Made by a program: the position numbers and the translations under genes. The notes under the pieces were generated by a model. That model was not told the DNA's origin. It saw nothing but the letters and a program-made list of their open reading frames with translations, and did not search any database. A stretch of DNA of 64,000 nt from NCBI GenBank assembly GCA_008638375.1, contig CM018048.1:55368347-55432346 (forward strand), written 5' to 3'. This document shows, in pieces, positions 1-12,900 of the stretch (the stretch's first letter is position 1; every line of letters starts with the position of its first letter). Source of the DNA: Nyssa sinensis (taxonomy: Eukaryota > Streptophyta > Magnoliopsida > Cornales > Nyssaceae).

Positions 1-3000
1 ATTTTGGTATTACCTCATGCTGCAGGAGCGCTCCCAGCTTCCCATGATTGTTGAGCTTTGCTTTCACCAGAGTCTGGTTATCAACTGCGTACGAACCTCC
101 AACAGTAAATGTGTTCTCATTCGTAGAGAACCTTCTAGTGATCTCTCCCACAGCAGCACTCTTCTTTAATTGATCGAAATGGTGCACATATGATGCCCTT
201 ATAGTGTCTCCTTTGTCACCCCTGAGAGAGAAGAGAACAACTATAAGGAATGAAAGAGTGATTTATTTCATTATCTTGTGTGAAGTGAATCTTGCTACTA
301 CCGTTGAATCTTATCATCCTTGATAGTTCAACTTACAAGATTATTGAAGCACAGGAGTCCGGTTTTGTCACGCTAATGCCAGCAGTATACTTTGTAAATT
401 TACCAGAAGTGGTCTCATAGCCTGCCTCTGCACCAAAAGCAATGGCTGGGGTACCAACGGTGGCTGAAAGATCAACTGCAGGAGGTTGGTTCAGAGCAAT
501 GGCTGTAGTAAAGGTTGCATGGTGATGCAAGTACTGTACCTCCAGCTGCATAAACACAAATGCAAGTTTAACAAATTAAAAAGACATAATGGTCAACATT
601 TAATTTTCCCTAACTTGGAAGTGCCGCGATCTGTACCTTGCCAGAATTGTAATCAGGAAATTTGAATGATGTAATAATCTTTGTGGACGGGAAAATCTCA
701 GTGACAGTAAAATTCGTTGAGATCTGTCAAAACAGAGTGACAACAGAAGATGCTCATTGGAATCAAGTGTATTTCAGTTCAAATTTTGAAGGCCAAGGCA
801 GTGAGCAACCCACGTTTGATTCAGTATCTACTTTGACGTCAATTACATAGTTCTTGTATTTGTATTGTGTAGCCACATCACCAGTTGAGAGTCCCCCTTT
901 CTTCACTGCAGTCGATGTAAGGGCCTAGGATGGAGAAAAAGTGGAGTTGACAGTGAGTGGATACTTGAAGAAAGTATGAACCAATAACCAAAAAAAGGGA
1001 AATTTGAAGTTGTTCAATATAAGGTATCAAATGATTAACAATTACCTTTAGATGTTCATTATACGGAAGCAACTTGGAGAAAGAACACAGACAAAACTAA
1101 TTAACTAGAAAGTGGGAGATCTATTGACAGCATTTAAAATAGACTAGTGCATTCCCCCTCGCATGGCTCTATTCAGTTCTTTTAATCCAAAACAAAGGAA
1201 CATTATAACGAATCACATTAATAATTTTTTTTCTAACAAAATCATATTTGCAGTAGAACTACAAGGTTTATTTATTCCTATTGGAGAGAATTCCAGATGA
1301 TAAAGTGATTTATTTATTAACTTACCTTTGAGATAATTTTCAAATGATAAAATTTAGTCCATGACTATATATATAAAGAAGTCATCGAGGCACCTAAATA
1401 CCACATCCTTTGCTTGTCTACAATTAGAGTCAGTTTTAAGTCCACCCCCCAACAACAACCCAAAAAAAATAATAATAACAAAATAAAGAGTCACATAGCC
1501 AATAAAACATCTTAGCTGAAGTTGAATATAAACAAGACCAGTTAGTGAGAAAGGTGTTAACTTCCGATATGCAATAATGGTGGAAAAACCATGTGTCCTT
1601 TTTTCAGCCAGGGGAGAACAAATACCTCTCCTATTCTAGTTTTCTTTCCTTTTCAGCCAAATAAAATAAAAATTATATCCAAAGATTTAAATCCAAAAGA
1701 GTCTTCTTTGAATCCTCTATGTCAGCCCCTTGTATTGCTACTCTTTCCCGTGTATGTCTAGCTTTCACCATTGTAAAAGTAGAGACAAGCAAAACTAAAT
1801 TGATTGAGATGGAGTTCATGCCATTGGAATAGTGGAGAGAGCATCCCTAAAACACCTAAAACGCATACCGATCAGGAAAAAAAACCACCTAAAACACATG
1901 AAACCCTTTTCCTTTTTAATTTTAATTGTAATGTTGACTTTCTACAATTAGTTCCTAATTGTTCGAATTTAAGGTAAAATCAAATTTGTAATAGTATTGC
2001 ATAATTTAGGTCTTATTTTTTGCCTTAAATCATGATGGATAGTATGCCAAAGTGTAGAAGTTACACCATATTAGAATACAATCCCCTAGATTAAGTTTTA
2101 AATTTTCCATATTCAGGAGGGAAAAAAAGAATCACCAGTTAGAAGTTCATAGAGAAGAGGTTTATGGACCATTCTAATTGGGATGACAGTTGCGGAAATT
2201 TCTTCAGATAATAGATTATGTATCAACAATCTATTTTCAGCATCTAGGTGAGAAGTGCATTTTTCATTTAATGGGGATTGCAGCTATCTGCAAAGATAAG
2301 AGACAAAATCTACTATTCTCATTTAAATTGACCTTTCATTCCTTATTCTTCACTACCTTACAACCCTAGATTGAATACATTGTTTTAAAAGCTAGAAACC
2401 AATTTAGATCAATTATCAAGATATGATTTTAAGACAAAACATTAGTTTCTTCTTTTCACATCTAATCCAAGGCATATATATCAGACTCCGGCAATCCAAA
2501 GGAATTAAATCACTAATCCAACACTTTCACTTCTTTCATTAAATATACACTCTTTGTTTAGATTTTTTTTTTTTTTTGATAAGTCTCTTTGTTTAGATTA
2601 AAACCAAACAGTTGTAAAGAGAAAAGGTCTTAATTTTCATTTGATGACTCCACAAGATATATGATATTTTATTATAATAAACGAAAGGATACAAAATGAT
2701 ATGCATGGTGCTTTGTTGTTTGGTTATTGATAAAACAAAGAAAAATAAATAATCCAAAATTGTAAGTCCTAAACTTTTTATTAAAAAAAATAAATCATCT
2801 GAGCAAAGCAGCTCCAAAATTACAAACCTCTCACTGGACACCTATTGAAACAATAAACAGGGAAAAGAAATAATTTTCTCATTGATAAAAGAACAAAATA
2901 AAACATAAATTAAAAATCTCCATCCTTATGTTTTAGGAATTGTATTGTCACTTGACATATGCCATATGAAATTTGATAGAAAATGTTCAAAGATATGAAA

Positions 3001-5840
3001 GTTATTTAAAAATATATATTGTATGATTTTTAGAATTCCTCATCATCTCAACAACATGTTACATGAGAAATTCTCTGTTTTCTTCCCAAGAACATGACAT
3101 TCTGCCTTCCAATAACTAACAATTTTGTTGAAGCGTATACCTAGATTTTTTTTCTTCTTTTGATAAGTAAAATGAAGACTCGATAGAAGCATTATTGTAG
3201 ACCTAGGTACTATTCAAACCCTCATTCTTAAAATATCCAATCCACAGATATTTTGTGAAAGTGTGACGTTCCAATTTTTCCTCCTTTCTGGTATCCTCCA
3301 TCTGATAAGGCATATTAGTTAGGAATGCCACCTTCACTTGACAAGTTCCTTCGAATTGGGTTGCTTCACCTTTCAGTTACTTCCTCTGCCCCAATTTTAT
3401 AATGTTCATATTGTCCTTTTCTGACAATTTGATGTGAATATAGTAACTAGTGCGAAACAGAGGTTAGTTTTGACAATATATATTTTTCACTCAAGTTTAA
3501 AAGCATTAAATTTTCAGAAAAGGGCTCTTAATATGGGATGGTGTGGATCGAGGAAGTAAATCACATCCTCAACATTACTCCTATGGCTGTTCAAAAAAGG
3601 TGCAGGTTCAGCTTTCTCTTAATCCAAATAGATGAATTTTATCCTCTTCTTTTATAAGCTAATCAAGATAGAAATAGCATAGGAGCATGGCACTAGTATA
3701 GTTACCGGTTAAGTTTGACCCAGATTAATTTATCAACACACCGGTCAGTGAATCCATCATCGATAATTTAATCAATTAATGTTAGTAGGGACTTTTCAGT
3801 TTGTTAATTTTGCTTCTTGACTTTACCATTCATTTGCTAGCTCAGAAAAAAAATGAAATGAAATGAAATATAAGATCTCAATATCTGCGTCTAATTATAA
3901 AAGATGTTGGGAAATTTAATGGTGCTTCCTTCCACACAAGTTCATGAAAGTTGCTGTTAACATGGTATAATCATGCCATGTAGTTAAGCTCTATGGAATT
4001 TCACATCTAAATATATTTAGCAAAATTATATTACTTCTGTCATGAGTTTTTTTTTTTTCTTCTTTCTAATTGCTAGTTATGTTGAAAATTTCAAAATCAT
4101 ATTCACATAAACATGCGAGTTCTTGTGTTGTATTTTAGATCCTCTAATATTTTATTTCACAATAGGTGAGGACTTTATTGTGTATCAATATTCCCTGGTC
4201 TCTTTCCCCCTTCAAGAAAATGGCTTCAGCTTGAACAATCTAGCATTTGTGTGCATACATTGGGACACATTGAATAATAATAATAAGAAGAAGAATACGA
4301 AAAAAATAAGCAGAAATATATTGACATCTTTCATGAAAAATTAATGCTAAATTAGAATAAAACACAGAGCAGTAAGCATTAGAAACATAGGAAGCTTCTA
4401 CACCACTTTCTTGTTCCTATTTTCATAAAAGCAAGTAATGTGATTTAACCTAATACAAAATACATGCATTATATATGTACATATACATATATAGACGGCA
4501 CATATATGCACATTTATATTCCTCAAACTAGTGTTTTAAACAAGCGAAAGCATAAGGCGAGGTGTTCTACCCCCCTATGAGGCAATGTGTAAGCTTTTTA
4601 AGTTTTGAGTTTGAAACAGTTAATATGAGTAAAAAATGACAGAGAACAAATGGACTTTAAGTAGAAGATAGATAACAATATTTAATGTTAGCATACAAGC
4701 CAAGCTAGTAGACCACTAAAACTAAAAGAATGAGCTGTGAAGGAAAAAAAAGAAGAAGAGGGATTCAAAAAGAAATTAAGAAAAGATGATGCTTGAAATA
4801 GAATCGGCATTTGACTGCTAAAAGGGGATCATAACTAGTGTTACAAAAGCCTTATCCTGCAGTTGACTTTTTAAACCATAGTAAACATCCTTATAATGAA
4901 TAAAGGCTTCTTTTAACCATAGTTAATAGTAAAAAATGAATAGAAAGGAGTCAGTGTTTCATACATCGGTGGGTCCTAAAGGGTATGCTTCCCAATAGGG
5001 CTCGCTTTATTTTTTATGCCTCAAATCTTTTTTCTTACACCTCACCCCTTTTTTTCTTATGTCTCGCCTCAAGGATTTCCTTGAAAACATTTTTAAAACA
5101 ACGCTTTTCAAACATAGAGCGCATTGCATAACAGAAAACAATGAAATTTTCCAAGCTATTACGCCTTGAGGCTTTCCTTGAAAACATTTTTTAAAACAAT
5201 GCTTCAAACATAGAGCACATTGCAAAACAGAAAACATGAAAATTTCCAAGCTATTAAATTCAGGAACCAGAACAGACAAAAATGTTGCCTTAACTATACA
5301 AGCTAAAGGAAATGTTAGATGCATCCCATTCCATAAAATAAAATTTTAAAAAACAATACTAAATTGAGGTCTTTTTCAATAATTATAGTAACCTGTATTC
5401 AAACACAAATCACAACAGTGTATTCCAAGTCAAGATGATTCAGAAAAACTATGCCAAAAAAAAAAAAAAATTCAGACGCAATCCACTAAGAACAGGACCA
5501 TAATCTATGAAAACCCTAAGTATTGATGTGAACGACGAAATTAAAATTCCAGCAGATCATGCAACTAAGAGAAATAAAGTAACCGATCGGTAATCACTTC
5601 ATACCAATCCGGTGTTACTGTAAGTCGAGACGGAGAATTTCTGATCAGAGATGTAGTCCTTCGTCAACAGATCTACAATTAAAGCGATACAATAGAATTT
5701 AAGAAAGACATATGCATGTATGTGTATTTATAGTAGACGTTGCAATGGAGAATGTGATCAAGAGAATTTAATCGATATAATGATTGATTACCTTTGCCTT
5801 TCTTGCCAATATCCGAGAAGAGTCCTGGTCCCTTGCTCAT
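1..5840 (-). CDS. VDAC2: Voltage-dependent anion channel (mitochondrial porin), VDAC2 type, 3' end missing
   Basis: Beta-barrel porin of the mitochondrial outer membrane that passes metabolites and ions. Coding exons on the minus strand are 5840-5792, 5672-5605, 924-814, 723-637, 545-337 and 221 to the window edge. All have GT-AG borders and keep one frame, giving about 248 residues of the usual 276 or so. The start MSKGPGLFSDIGKKGK is the classic N-terminal helix of plant VDACs. Later blocks such as ALTSTAVKKGG, DVATQYKYKN, EVQYLHHHAT, GISVTKPD and KAKLNNHGKLGALLQHE match the VDAC2 paralogue best. The last exon reads through a possible GT at 13-12, because the VDAC2 frame continues as V-I-P-K. 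About 28 C-terminal residues, including the eukaryotic porin signature strands, lie beyond position 1. Intron 2 is unusually long (925-5604, 4680 bp), while the others are 90-119 bp. Family assignment is secure; the paralogue number is inferred from remembered similarity. Confidence 0.93.
925..5604 (-). other. VDAC intron 2 (4.7 kb), no gene seen inside
   Basis: AT-rich intron sequence with long T and A runs and scattered short ORFs that show no protein resemblance. The only structure I can support is the tandem duplication at 5066-5255. The stretch 4530-5060 just before it, with the words aagcgaaagcataaggcgagg and later tctcgcctcaagg in opposite sense, looks like the remains of a small inverted-repeat transposon. 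No coding exon of the porin is missing between exons 2 and 3, since phase and alignment are continuous. Confidence 0.6.
5066..5255. repeat. Tandem duplication, two units of about 95 bp
   Basis: The segment starting gcctcaaggatttccttg at 5066 is repeated from 5163 as gccttgaggctttccttg. Both copies run through aaaacattttttaaaac, caaacatagagc and aacagaaaaca to ccaagctatt. Differences between the copies are point changes and short indels, so the duplication is not very recent. It lies within VDAC intron 2. Confidence 0.8.
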
Positions 5841-6589
5841 ATTTGCAGATATAGAGAGAAACTAGAGAGAGAAAGCTGACCCAGTGACTCTCAAGTTGGA
5901 AGCTCCGAAGAGAAAATAGAGAAGGGCTTGTTAACTTTCTTCCGTAGTCACCACGAAAATGGGGTTGAATCACAGAGCAAGCCGATGGTCACATTCAACG
6001 GGGCGGAGGAAAGGGCACTCCATTTCAAACCCGCCCCATTTAGAAAGAAATCAATTTTCAAATTGGTCGTGTCCCACTTTAATTATTACACTTGATTCTC
6101 TTGATATTTAAAAAGTTAATAATTTTTAATAAAATTAATTTTATTTTATAATAAATAATTTTATTATCTAATAATTAATAATTTTTTATAATATTAATTA
6201 TAAGAGAGAGAAAATGGTCATATATATTTCATTTAAAGATATCTTGACGATTATAATTATAAATTCTATATAATTGGAGTAAAAATATTTGAAGTAGAAA
6301 AAATTACGAAATAAAATTTTTTTTAATAATTTAAATTGACACATTATATATATATATTTTAAAGATTGAAATGTCGTTAAGAAATTTCATATAAAGTCTT
6401 TTTTTTTTTTTTTTGCACGGAATGTCATTCACATATAAAGAATATTCAAAACTTAATAATGAATAATTCTAATAATTAATAAATATTCTATCTCTCGTGC
6501 TTATTAATTATAAGAGAATTAACTGTTTGTTTCATTTTTATTATACTAATCCTTCGTTCACCCTACTTCACCTTATCTTAATTGTATTA

Positions 6590-6730
6590 ATAATAATATT
6601 TTATGTCACTCAACTTTCATCCTAGTTTTCTCACAAGAGGTGAAACCCCAGCATGAGACCTATTAGTAAGTCTTACCTCTTGTGAGGGAAGTGAAATGAA
6701 AATAATGGGACATAAAATATTACTTTTGTA
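6590..6730. repeat. Imperfect palindromic repeat (MITE-like)
   Basis: The left arm reads aatattttatgtc, then tttcatcctagttttc and tcacaagaggt. The right arm reads acctcttgtgag, then gaaatgaaaata and gacataaaatatta, which is the reverse complement with some divergence. The arms enclose about 30 bp. A fold-back this small without coding potential fits a miniature transposon, but I could not read a clean target duplication, so the family is unknown. Confidence 0.45.
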
Positions 6731-7849
6731 CTAAATTTTTTTCTTACCTTTTTTTTAAAAAAGGGTTTCAACCACCCATCCCTCGAAAGGTCCAAAATTA
6801 AGACCGAATTAAGGCCCATACTCTTTAATCCAAAAAGTCATTCAACATTTAGCTGACAAAAATACCCCTCTGTCTTCTCAGATGATGTTCGCACCCCTTC
6901 AACTTTTCGTCGTTTATTTCAAATTTCGATAAGCCAAATATTACAAACCAAATAATAAATGCAAAAAAAATAAAACTTTCGAAACATAAAAAATCATTAT
7001 CCATGAATAAAATCTGTAAATCATGAAAAATTTACAATACAAAAATGAAGAGCTCAAGAATGAAATAAAGTGTCGTTTACACACAAAACTCAAACGATAT
7101 CAAACTTCAAATTCAAAACAAATAATTGTCTGAACCACCACAATTGTTGCGGAAATATTATTTCTTGGTCTTTAAATAAAAAAACAAACATCACTCAACT
7201 TCACATACCAGAAAAAAAACAAAATTGCAACTTTGCATAGCTTCAAAGAGACATGTTCAAAAACCCCTCAAAGACGACAATGGTGACGAATAGTAAGTTA
7301 TTCCACCTCTATATAATACATACTCAAAATATAATTTTCAAAACTTCAAAACATTATGCATACACGTTTTTCTGTTTCTCTTTTACTCTACTGCAAAAAA
7401 TAAAATAAAATAAAAATTACGATTCTAGTGAAATTTATCTATTTCCTAATCAGTTAAATTTTGTTATTGTATAAAATCCCTATTCTAGGGTTGATTCAAA
7501 ATAAAACAAAGAACTGTTTTTCATAAATTAGTAAAATCACCAAAATACAATGAAATATCACTATTTTTGTAACTATAGAAACATGTATCCTTTAACAATG
7601 CTACTATTCATCTAACTATATATAAATAGTGAGATTTCATTGTATATTATGCACAAGGAAAGTTACACATAATAAACATGCAAAAAAAAATCATGTTTTA
7701 AAAATAAGAGAAACTTCACTTTTTGAAGAAGATGGTGAAATTTCACTGTTTCACATTAAAAAACAAGTGTAATTTTAACTTAACACATCACATTAAATTC
7801 TTATTTTATCAAACAAGTGTAATTTCTTAAGCTCAAGTTTAAGCTATTG

Positions 7850-8580
7850 AACTTTTGCTTTGAAGTTTTTCTTGACCACTTCATTTGGAATGCAAATCTT
7901 TCTTCAACTTCACAACCTTTTCAACCACAATGAGTTTTTCACAAAGAGCAACTTTATGAGCTTTCAACTGACTCAAAAGTGTTTCATCAACTTGCAGTGC
8001 ACTCTTCTCATTCTTACACAATTTAAGCTAATTGATTAAACTCAAGTTTGTCCTTTTTTAGTTTGAGTGATTCTTCATATAACTACTTGAATGCAACTTG
8101 AAGCTCACTTTCTACATCTTCAAATTCACTCAAACTCTTAATTGACTCATCACTTAAATGATTTAGTTCGCTTTCAATAGGGGGCAATGAATTAACAGGA
8201 TTCAACAAAGTAGTTGTGAAGGCTATGAACACGTTATCTTCTTCTTCTTCTTCACCGAAAACTACATTATCTTATGAAAAAAGGGAGAGGTTTAATGAGG
8301 AGGCTTATGAAAAATAGAAATAAAACACTAAAGGTCGATCTAGATCTAGTAAGGAACCTTTAAATAGTTTTAAAAATGCTAAATATTCTAATAACATTGA
8401 CAAGAAGAAATCCTCCACCAATATTGAGTGCTATGATTGTGTTCCCAATTAGGACAATCAACTGATATGTGTTCCCAATTGTGACAATCATAGCACTCAA
8501 TATTGGTGGAGAATTTCTTCTTATTAATGTTATTAGAGTATTTAGCATTTTAGAACTATTTAAAGCTTCCTTACTAAATT
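7850..8580 (-). mobile_element. Degenerate LTR-retrotransposon gag fragment with zinc knuckle and inverted duplication
   Basis: On the minus strand, 8495-8454 encodes CYDCHNWEHISVDC, a CX2CX4HX4C zinc knuckle of retroelement Gag proteins. Further along the minus strand, about 8260-8000, a frame reads EEEEEDNVFIAFTTT and LYEESLKLKKDKLEF, like the acidic and coiled-coil stretch that follows the knuckle in plant Copia-type gag genes. Stop codons interrupt it, so it is dead. Between the two parts, 8349-8440 is an inverted copy of 8484-8576 (arms about 92 bp, roughly 90 percent alike by eye). On the plus strand this left arm also reads as gag leading to IECYDC. No LTRs or reverse transcriptase are visible. 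The gag assignment rests on motif order and is moderately sure. Confidence 0.55.
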
Positions 8581-9584
8581 ACACAATTTAGCACATAAAT
8601 AACCAACCTAGTTTATGATTAGCTGAAAATTAAGACTTAGAATTCATGATCTTCTATTTGAAAAAAGGTATAAATGACGAACAAAACTAGCCTAGTTAAT
8701 TTATTAGGAAGTAATTCTATCAAATTAGCTTTTTTGGTCAACATTTTTTCGCGATTCGAAATTCTTTTAGTACTCATTTGGATAAGTCGGAAAAAAATAC
8801 GGTTTAAGTTAAATAACGATTTGAATAAGTAATTATAAAAAAATATTATTTCAGTTAAATTATTAAATATTTTTAATAAATATATTTAATAAGTAGGTAC
8901 TATATCTTATACCTTTATTTGGAAGAAAAAAAAAGTATCAATTATTCTAAAAATAACAACAAAATTAATTTAATACAAATAAAAAAGTTGAGTTTTTTTT
9001 TTTTTTTGTTCTTGAGTTGATTTTTACCTTAGTTTCTTATATATTTATTTAAAATAATACTAGATATTTTTTATTTATATTCTTAATTATATTGTCAGTA
9101 TAATATATCAGAATATAATATTTTTAAGAATCAGATTCGGTAAGAATCAAAAGTAGCACATCCGACGCATCAAGTTCATGAAACAATTAAAAACATAAAT
9201 TAAAATTGTCTAACATTATTTATTTATTTATTTCTTTCAAAAGAAATTTCCGCCACTCTTCACCCCATTTCTAATTACTCGACAGAATAGGCACCTCATA
9301 TAAAAAAATATTAAATAGCCGTCGTGTGCGTAAATATGAACCTTTCGAACCTTTTAAAAGCAAGCGCGTAAAGAAAGCGCGTACCATCTTTCCGTGTTCA
9401 GTCCGCGTAAGGTACCAACCCCACTTATGAAGTTACTATCAAACTAAATTATAAATTAATGAAATGAAAGTTTACCTACTTGAGCGATTAACCAATCAGA
9501 ATGTTGACTCCGCTCAATTCGTTCAATTTCCCAGAAAACAGGAGTGAAATAAGACCGTTATTAGCTTCGACTCAAATTTCGGAT

Positions 9585-9590
9585 CACGTG
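9585..9590 (+). promoter_or_regulatory. G-box CACGTG upstream of ACA
   Basis: A perfect palindromic CACGTG lies about 320 bp before the ACA start codon and 70 bp before its TATA box. In plants this hexamer is bound by bZIP and bHLH factors, including ABA- and light-responsive ones. Whether it is used here is inference from position. Confidence 0.4.
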
Positions 9591-9657
9591 ATGCTCTTCT
9601 CAGGTTCGATTCTGTTGCAAAAACATAAATCCATAGGCGATAATGGGGAAGATAAAT

Positions 9658-9667
9658 CTATAAATAG
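9658..9667 (+). promoter_or_regulatory. TATA box of the ACA gene
   Basis: CTATAAATAG is a near-consensus plant TATA box. It would place the transcription start near 9690-9700, giving a 5' leader of about 210 bases before the ATG at 9909. Confidence 0.55.
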
Positions 9668-9908
9668 AAAGTGAACCCACTTATTCTCTTTTCCTTAATC
9701 AGCTGCGGCTCCACACGGACACGGATTCATACTTTCGAAGCAACGACATTGAAACTTTTGTTTCTCGATATAAATGGTCTTTTTCTTTGTCCCGTGTATG
9801 TAGTTTTTTAATATTGATTTCTATCTCTCGCTGCTGGTTGTGAAGTTACTGAATGAGTTTTGATTTGAATTTGAGAAAGAAGTAAACATAAATTTGAAAG
9901 TAAGAAGA

Positions 9909-12900
9909 ATGGAGAACTTTTTGGATGAAAAGTTTACTGCAGTGAAGGCGAAGCACTCGTCGTCGGAGGCGCTGCAGAAATGGAGGGACCTCGGTGGAGT
10001 GGTGAAGAATCCCAAGCGCAGGTTTCGATTCACCGCCAATCTCTCCAAGCGCTACGAAGCTGCCGCTATGCGCCGCACCTATCAGGTCTCTTTCTCAATT
10101 TTCCCGGAATCAATTTTACATTTCTTTCCTACCTCGCAATTGAGGTCCTATTTTTGGCTCTTTCAGGTCGGAAAAGGCGGAAAATAGAATCGGTACAAAT
10201 GCAATGATTTTAAATATTTTAAAGTTGTGGTAATAATTTAAATTCAAACTTAAACTTTATTTTGAGTGAAAATATACAAAATTTTTTTTTAATCGTAAAT
10301 TCAAATCCATATCAAATATGTTTTACGTCAATTAATTTTAAACTTATACATTATTATTTATGGACTTAAATTTTTTTTTTTAGACTCAAAATTGTAATTG
10401 TAATTTAACTTGAGTTTGAATTTAGGCCCCCTTTTTGGCTCTTTCAGGTCAGAAAATGCCAAAAATAGAGTTGGTACAAATGGAATGATTTTAAATTTTC
10501 TAAAGTTGCGGTAACTAATTCAAATTTAAATTCAAACTTAAATAGAATTGGTACTAACTCAAATTTAAATTTAAGTGAAAATACACAAAATTTTTCTCTA
10601 ATCTTAAATTCAAGCCCATATCAAATATGTTTTACGTCAGTTAAATTCTAAATTTATACCTTATTATTCATGGACTCAAATGTAACTCAAAACTAATTTT
10701 TAATTTTTTAGATTTTAAGTTAAATTTGGGTAATATTTTGAGAAGTTTGGGTAAATATTTGAGTCATTATCAAAAATAATTTAATTATATTTATTTTTAA
10801 AATATACTTAAAATTTGAACAAAGTGATATCAAACAATTGAACGAGAGTGGGCCAATGTAACCCGTTTGAAAGAATTCTTAAACAATCTCTAATATTAGC
10901 ATTTTGTATGGAATATGAACTTAATTTGAAGAAAATTTGTACATAGTGGCTTTAGTATCAACAGCAAAGTGCTTTAAATATTTTGGATTGTTTTAGTTAT
11001 TTATTATTTACTTCTTGTAAAAATAAGGGCACAAGTTATATATCTTACTAAGTCTAGAAAACACTTGTTTCGAAGAAATTTTTTTAGAATCGTTTAGACC
11101 ATGAAGTAATATGTGAGGGTTGTAATCACCCAAAAAAGAAAAAAGAAAAGCGAGGGTTGTTATTATCTTTATCTTTGATATATATTTTATATTATAGATT
11201 AAATCTTGTGAATTAATTTTAAAGACATTAACAGGTTTACGGTGCCATTAATTTCATGTATAGAAGCTTATTTCATTTGGACAAAAAAATATTTCACTTC
11301 TTTTCCCTTTTATCTGCAGAGAAATCATTCATTTTTTTTTTTGTTTTCCTTTCAAATTTACCTCTCTATCCCAACTCTCTCTGTGTGTATCAGTGTGGGT
11401 GTTGTGTCTGGTTATCATGGATGGTAATGTTGTTATATTTCTATGCAATACAAGTAAAAATATATCGATGACATTCTTTGAATTTAAAAAGAAGTCCAGA
11501 AATGGATGGCAATACTTTCACAAACCCATGGTTGCAATATTGCATAGAAATTATGGCCCTTGAAATTGTTGAATGGCAAAAGGAGGATTTCTGTAGTTTT
11601 TCCCATTATTGGCACAAAACTTTCTTGGTTTGAACTCAGTATTCCCATTTTTTCAACTTTAGTTTCCGAACTGAATTTTACCTAATAACAAACATGCTTC
11701 TATTTCTCCTAACACTCTTTGCGTTTCTCATGTGTTCCTTTCTTACCCTTTTCTTTTCCTTATACCTGAAATATGTTGGCCAATTTGTTGTTACCACAGG
11801 GTTCATAGCTTTATTTATCCCAGTTAACTTTTAAATTTCAAATTATATGCGCGCAAAGAAACTTTGGAATTTCCAGTTTTGTTTCTTTACCATACTTTCA
11901 GCTCGATAGTTCCAAGTTCCAACATTAGATAGCTGACTCTTTTATGTCTTTCGTATCATAGGAAAAGTTGAGAGTTGCAGTTTTGGTTTCTAAAGCCGCA
12001 TTTCAGTTTATTCAAGGTGAAGTTCATCACACTTACTGGTTATATTCTGTCATAGTGAAAAGTTCTTCAGATTGATGCTCCTTTCATGGAATGTGTGCAG
12101 GTGTGCAACTGAGTGACTACACTGTACCTGAAGAAGTTAAAGCGGCTGGTTTTCAGATTTGTGCTGACGAGTTGGGATCTATTGTCGAAGGCCATGATCT
12201 AAAAAAGCTGAAATTTCATGATGGGGTAACCGGTCTTGCAGACAAGCTCTCCACATCAACCACCAATGGGCTAACTACCGATAATGATGCGCTGAACCGC
12301 AGACAGGAGATTTATGGAATCAATAAATTCACTGAAGCTGAACCTAGGAGTTTTTGGGTTTTTGTTTGGGAGGCCCTCCAAGACATGACTCTCATGATCC
12401 TTGGAGTGTGTGCATTTGTCTCTTTGATAGTTGGCATAGCAACAGAAGGATGGCCAAAAGGGGCCCATGATGGCCTTGGAATTGTTGCAAGCATCTTACT
12501 GGTAGTGTTTGTCACGGCAACAAGTGATTATCGGCAATCTTTACAGTTCAGGGATTTAGACAAAGAGAAGAAGAAGATCTCCATTCAAGTTACAAGGAGT
12601 GGATATCGGCAGAAAATGTCAATATATGACCTACTCCCTGGTGATATTATACATCTAGCTATTGGAGATCAAGTCCCTGCAGATGGACTTTTTGTTTCAG
12701 GATTTTCAGTGTTAATTGATGAATCAAGTTTGACTGGGGAAAGTGAGCCAGTAATGGTGAATGCTGAAAATCCATTTCTACTGTCTGGAACTAAGGTCCA
12801 AGATGGATCTTGCAAGATGATGGTTACCACTGTTGGAATGAGAACTCAATGGGGTAAATTGATGGCTACTCTTTCTGAAGGGGGAGATGATGAGACCCCA

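Larger units (their letters stand above)
5841..9500. other. Intergenic region between VDAC and ACA
   Basis: VDAC and ACA start codons are about 4.1 kb apart and the genes point away from each other, so both promoters lie in this space. Apart from the palindromic repeat near 6600 and the degenerate gag region at 7850-8580, I see only AT-rich sequence with microsatellite-like TA and T tracts. The GC-richer piece at 5960-6060, just upstream of the VDAC start, is the likely VDAC promoter or leader, but no clear TATA box can be named. Confidence 0.5.

Noticed and set aside
5..13. GGTAAT on the minus strand just after CATGAG, looking like a splice donor ending the VDAC exon
   Set aside because: The VDAC2-type frame continues directly as V-I-P-K after HE, so the exon most likely runs on past the window edge.
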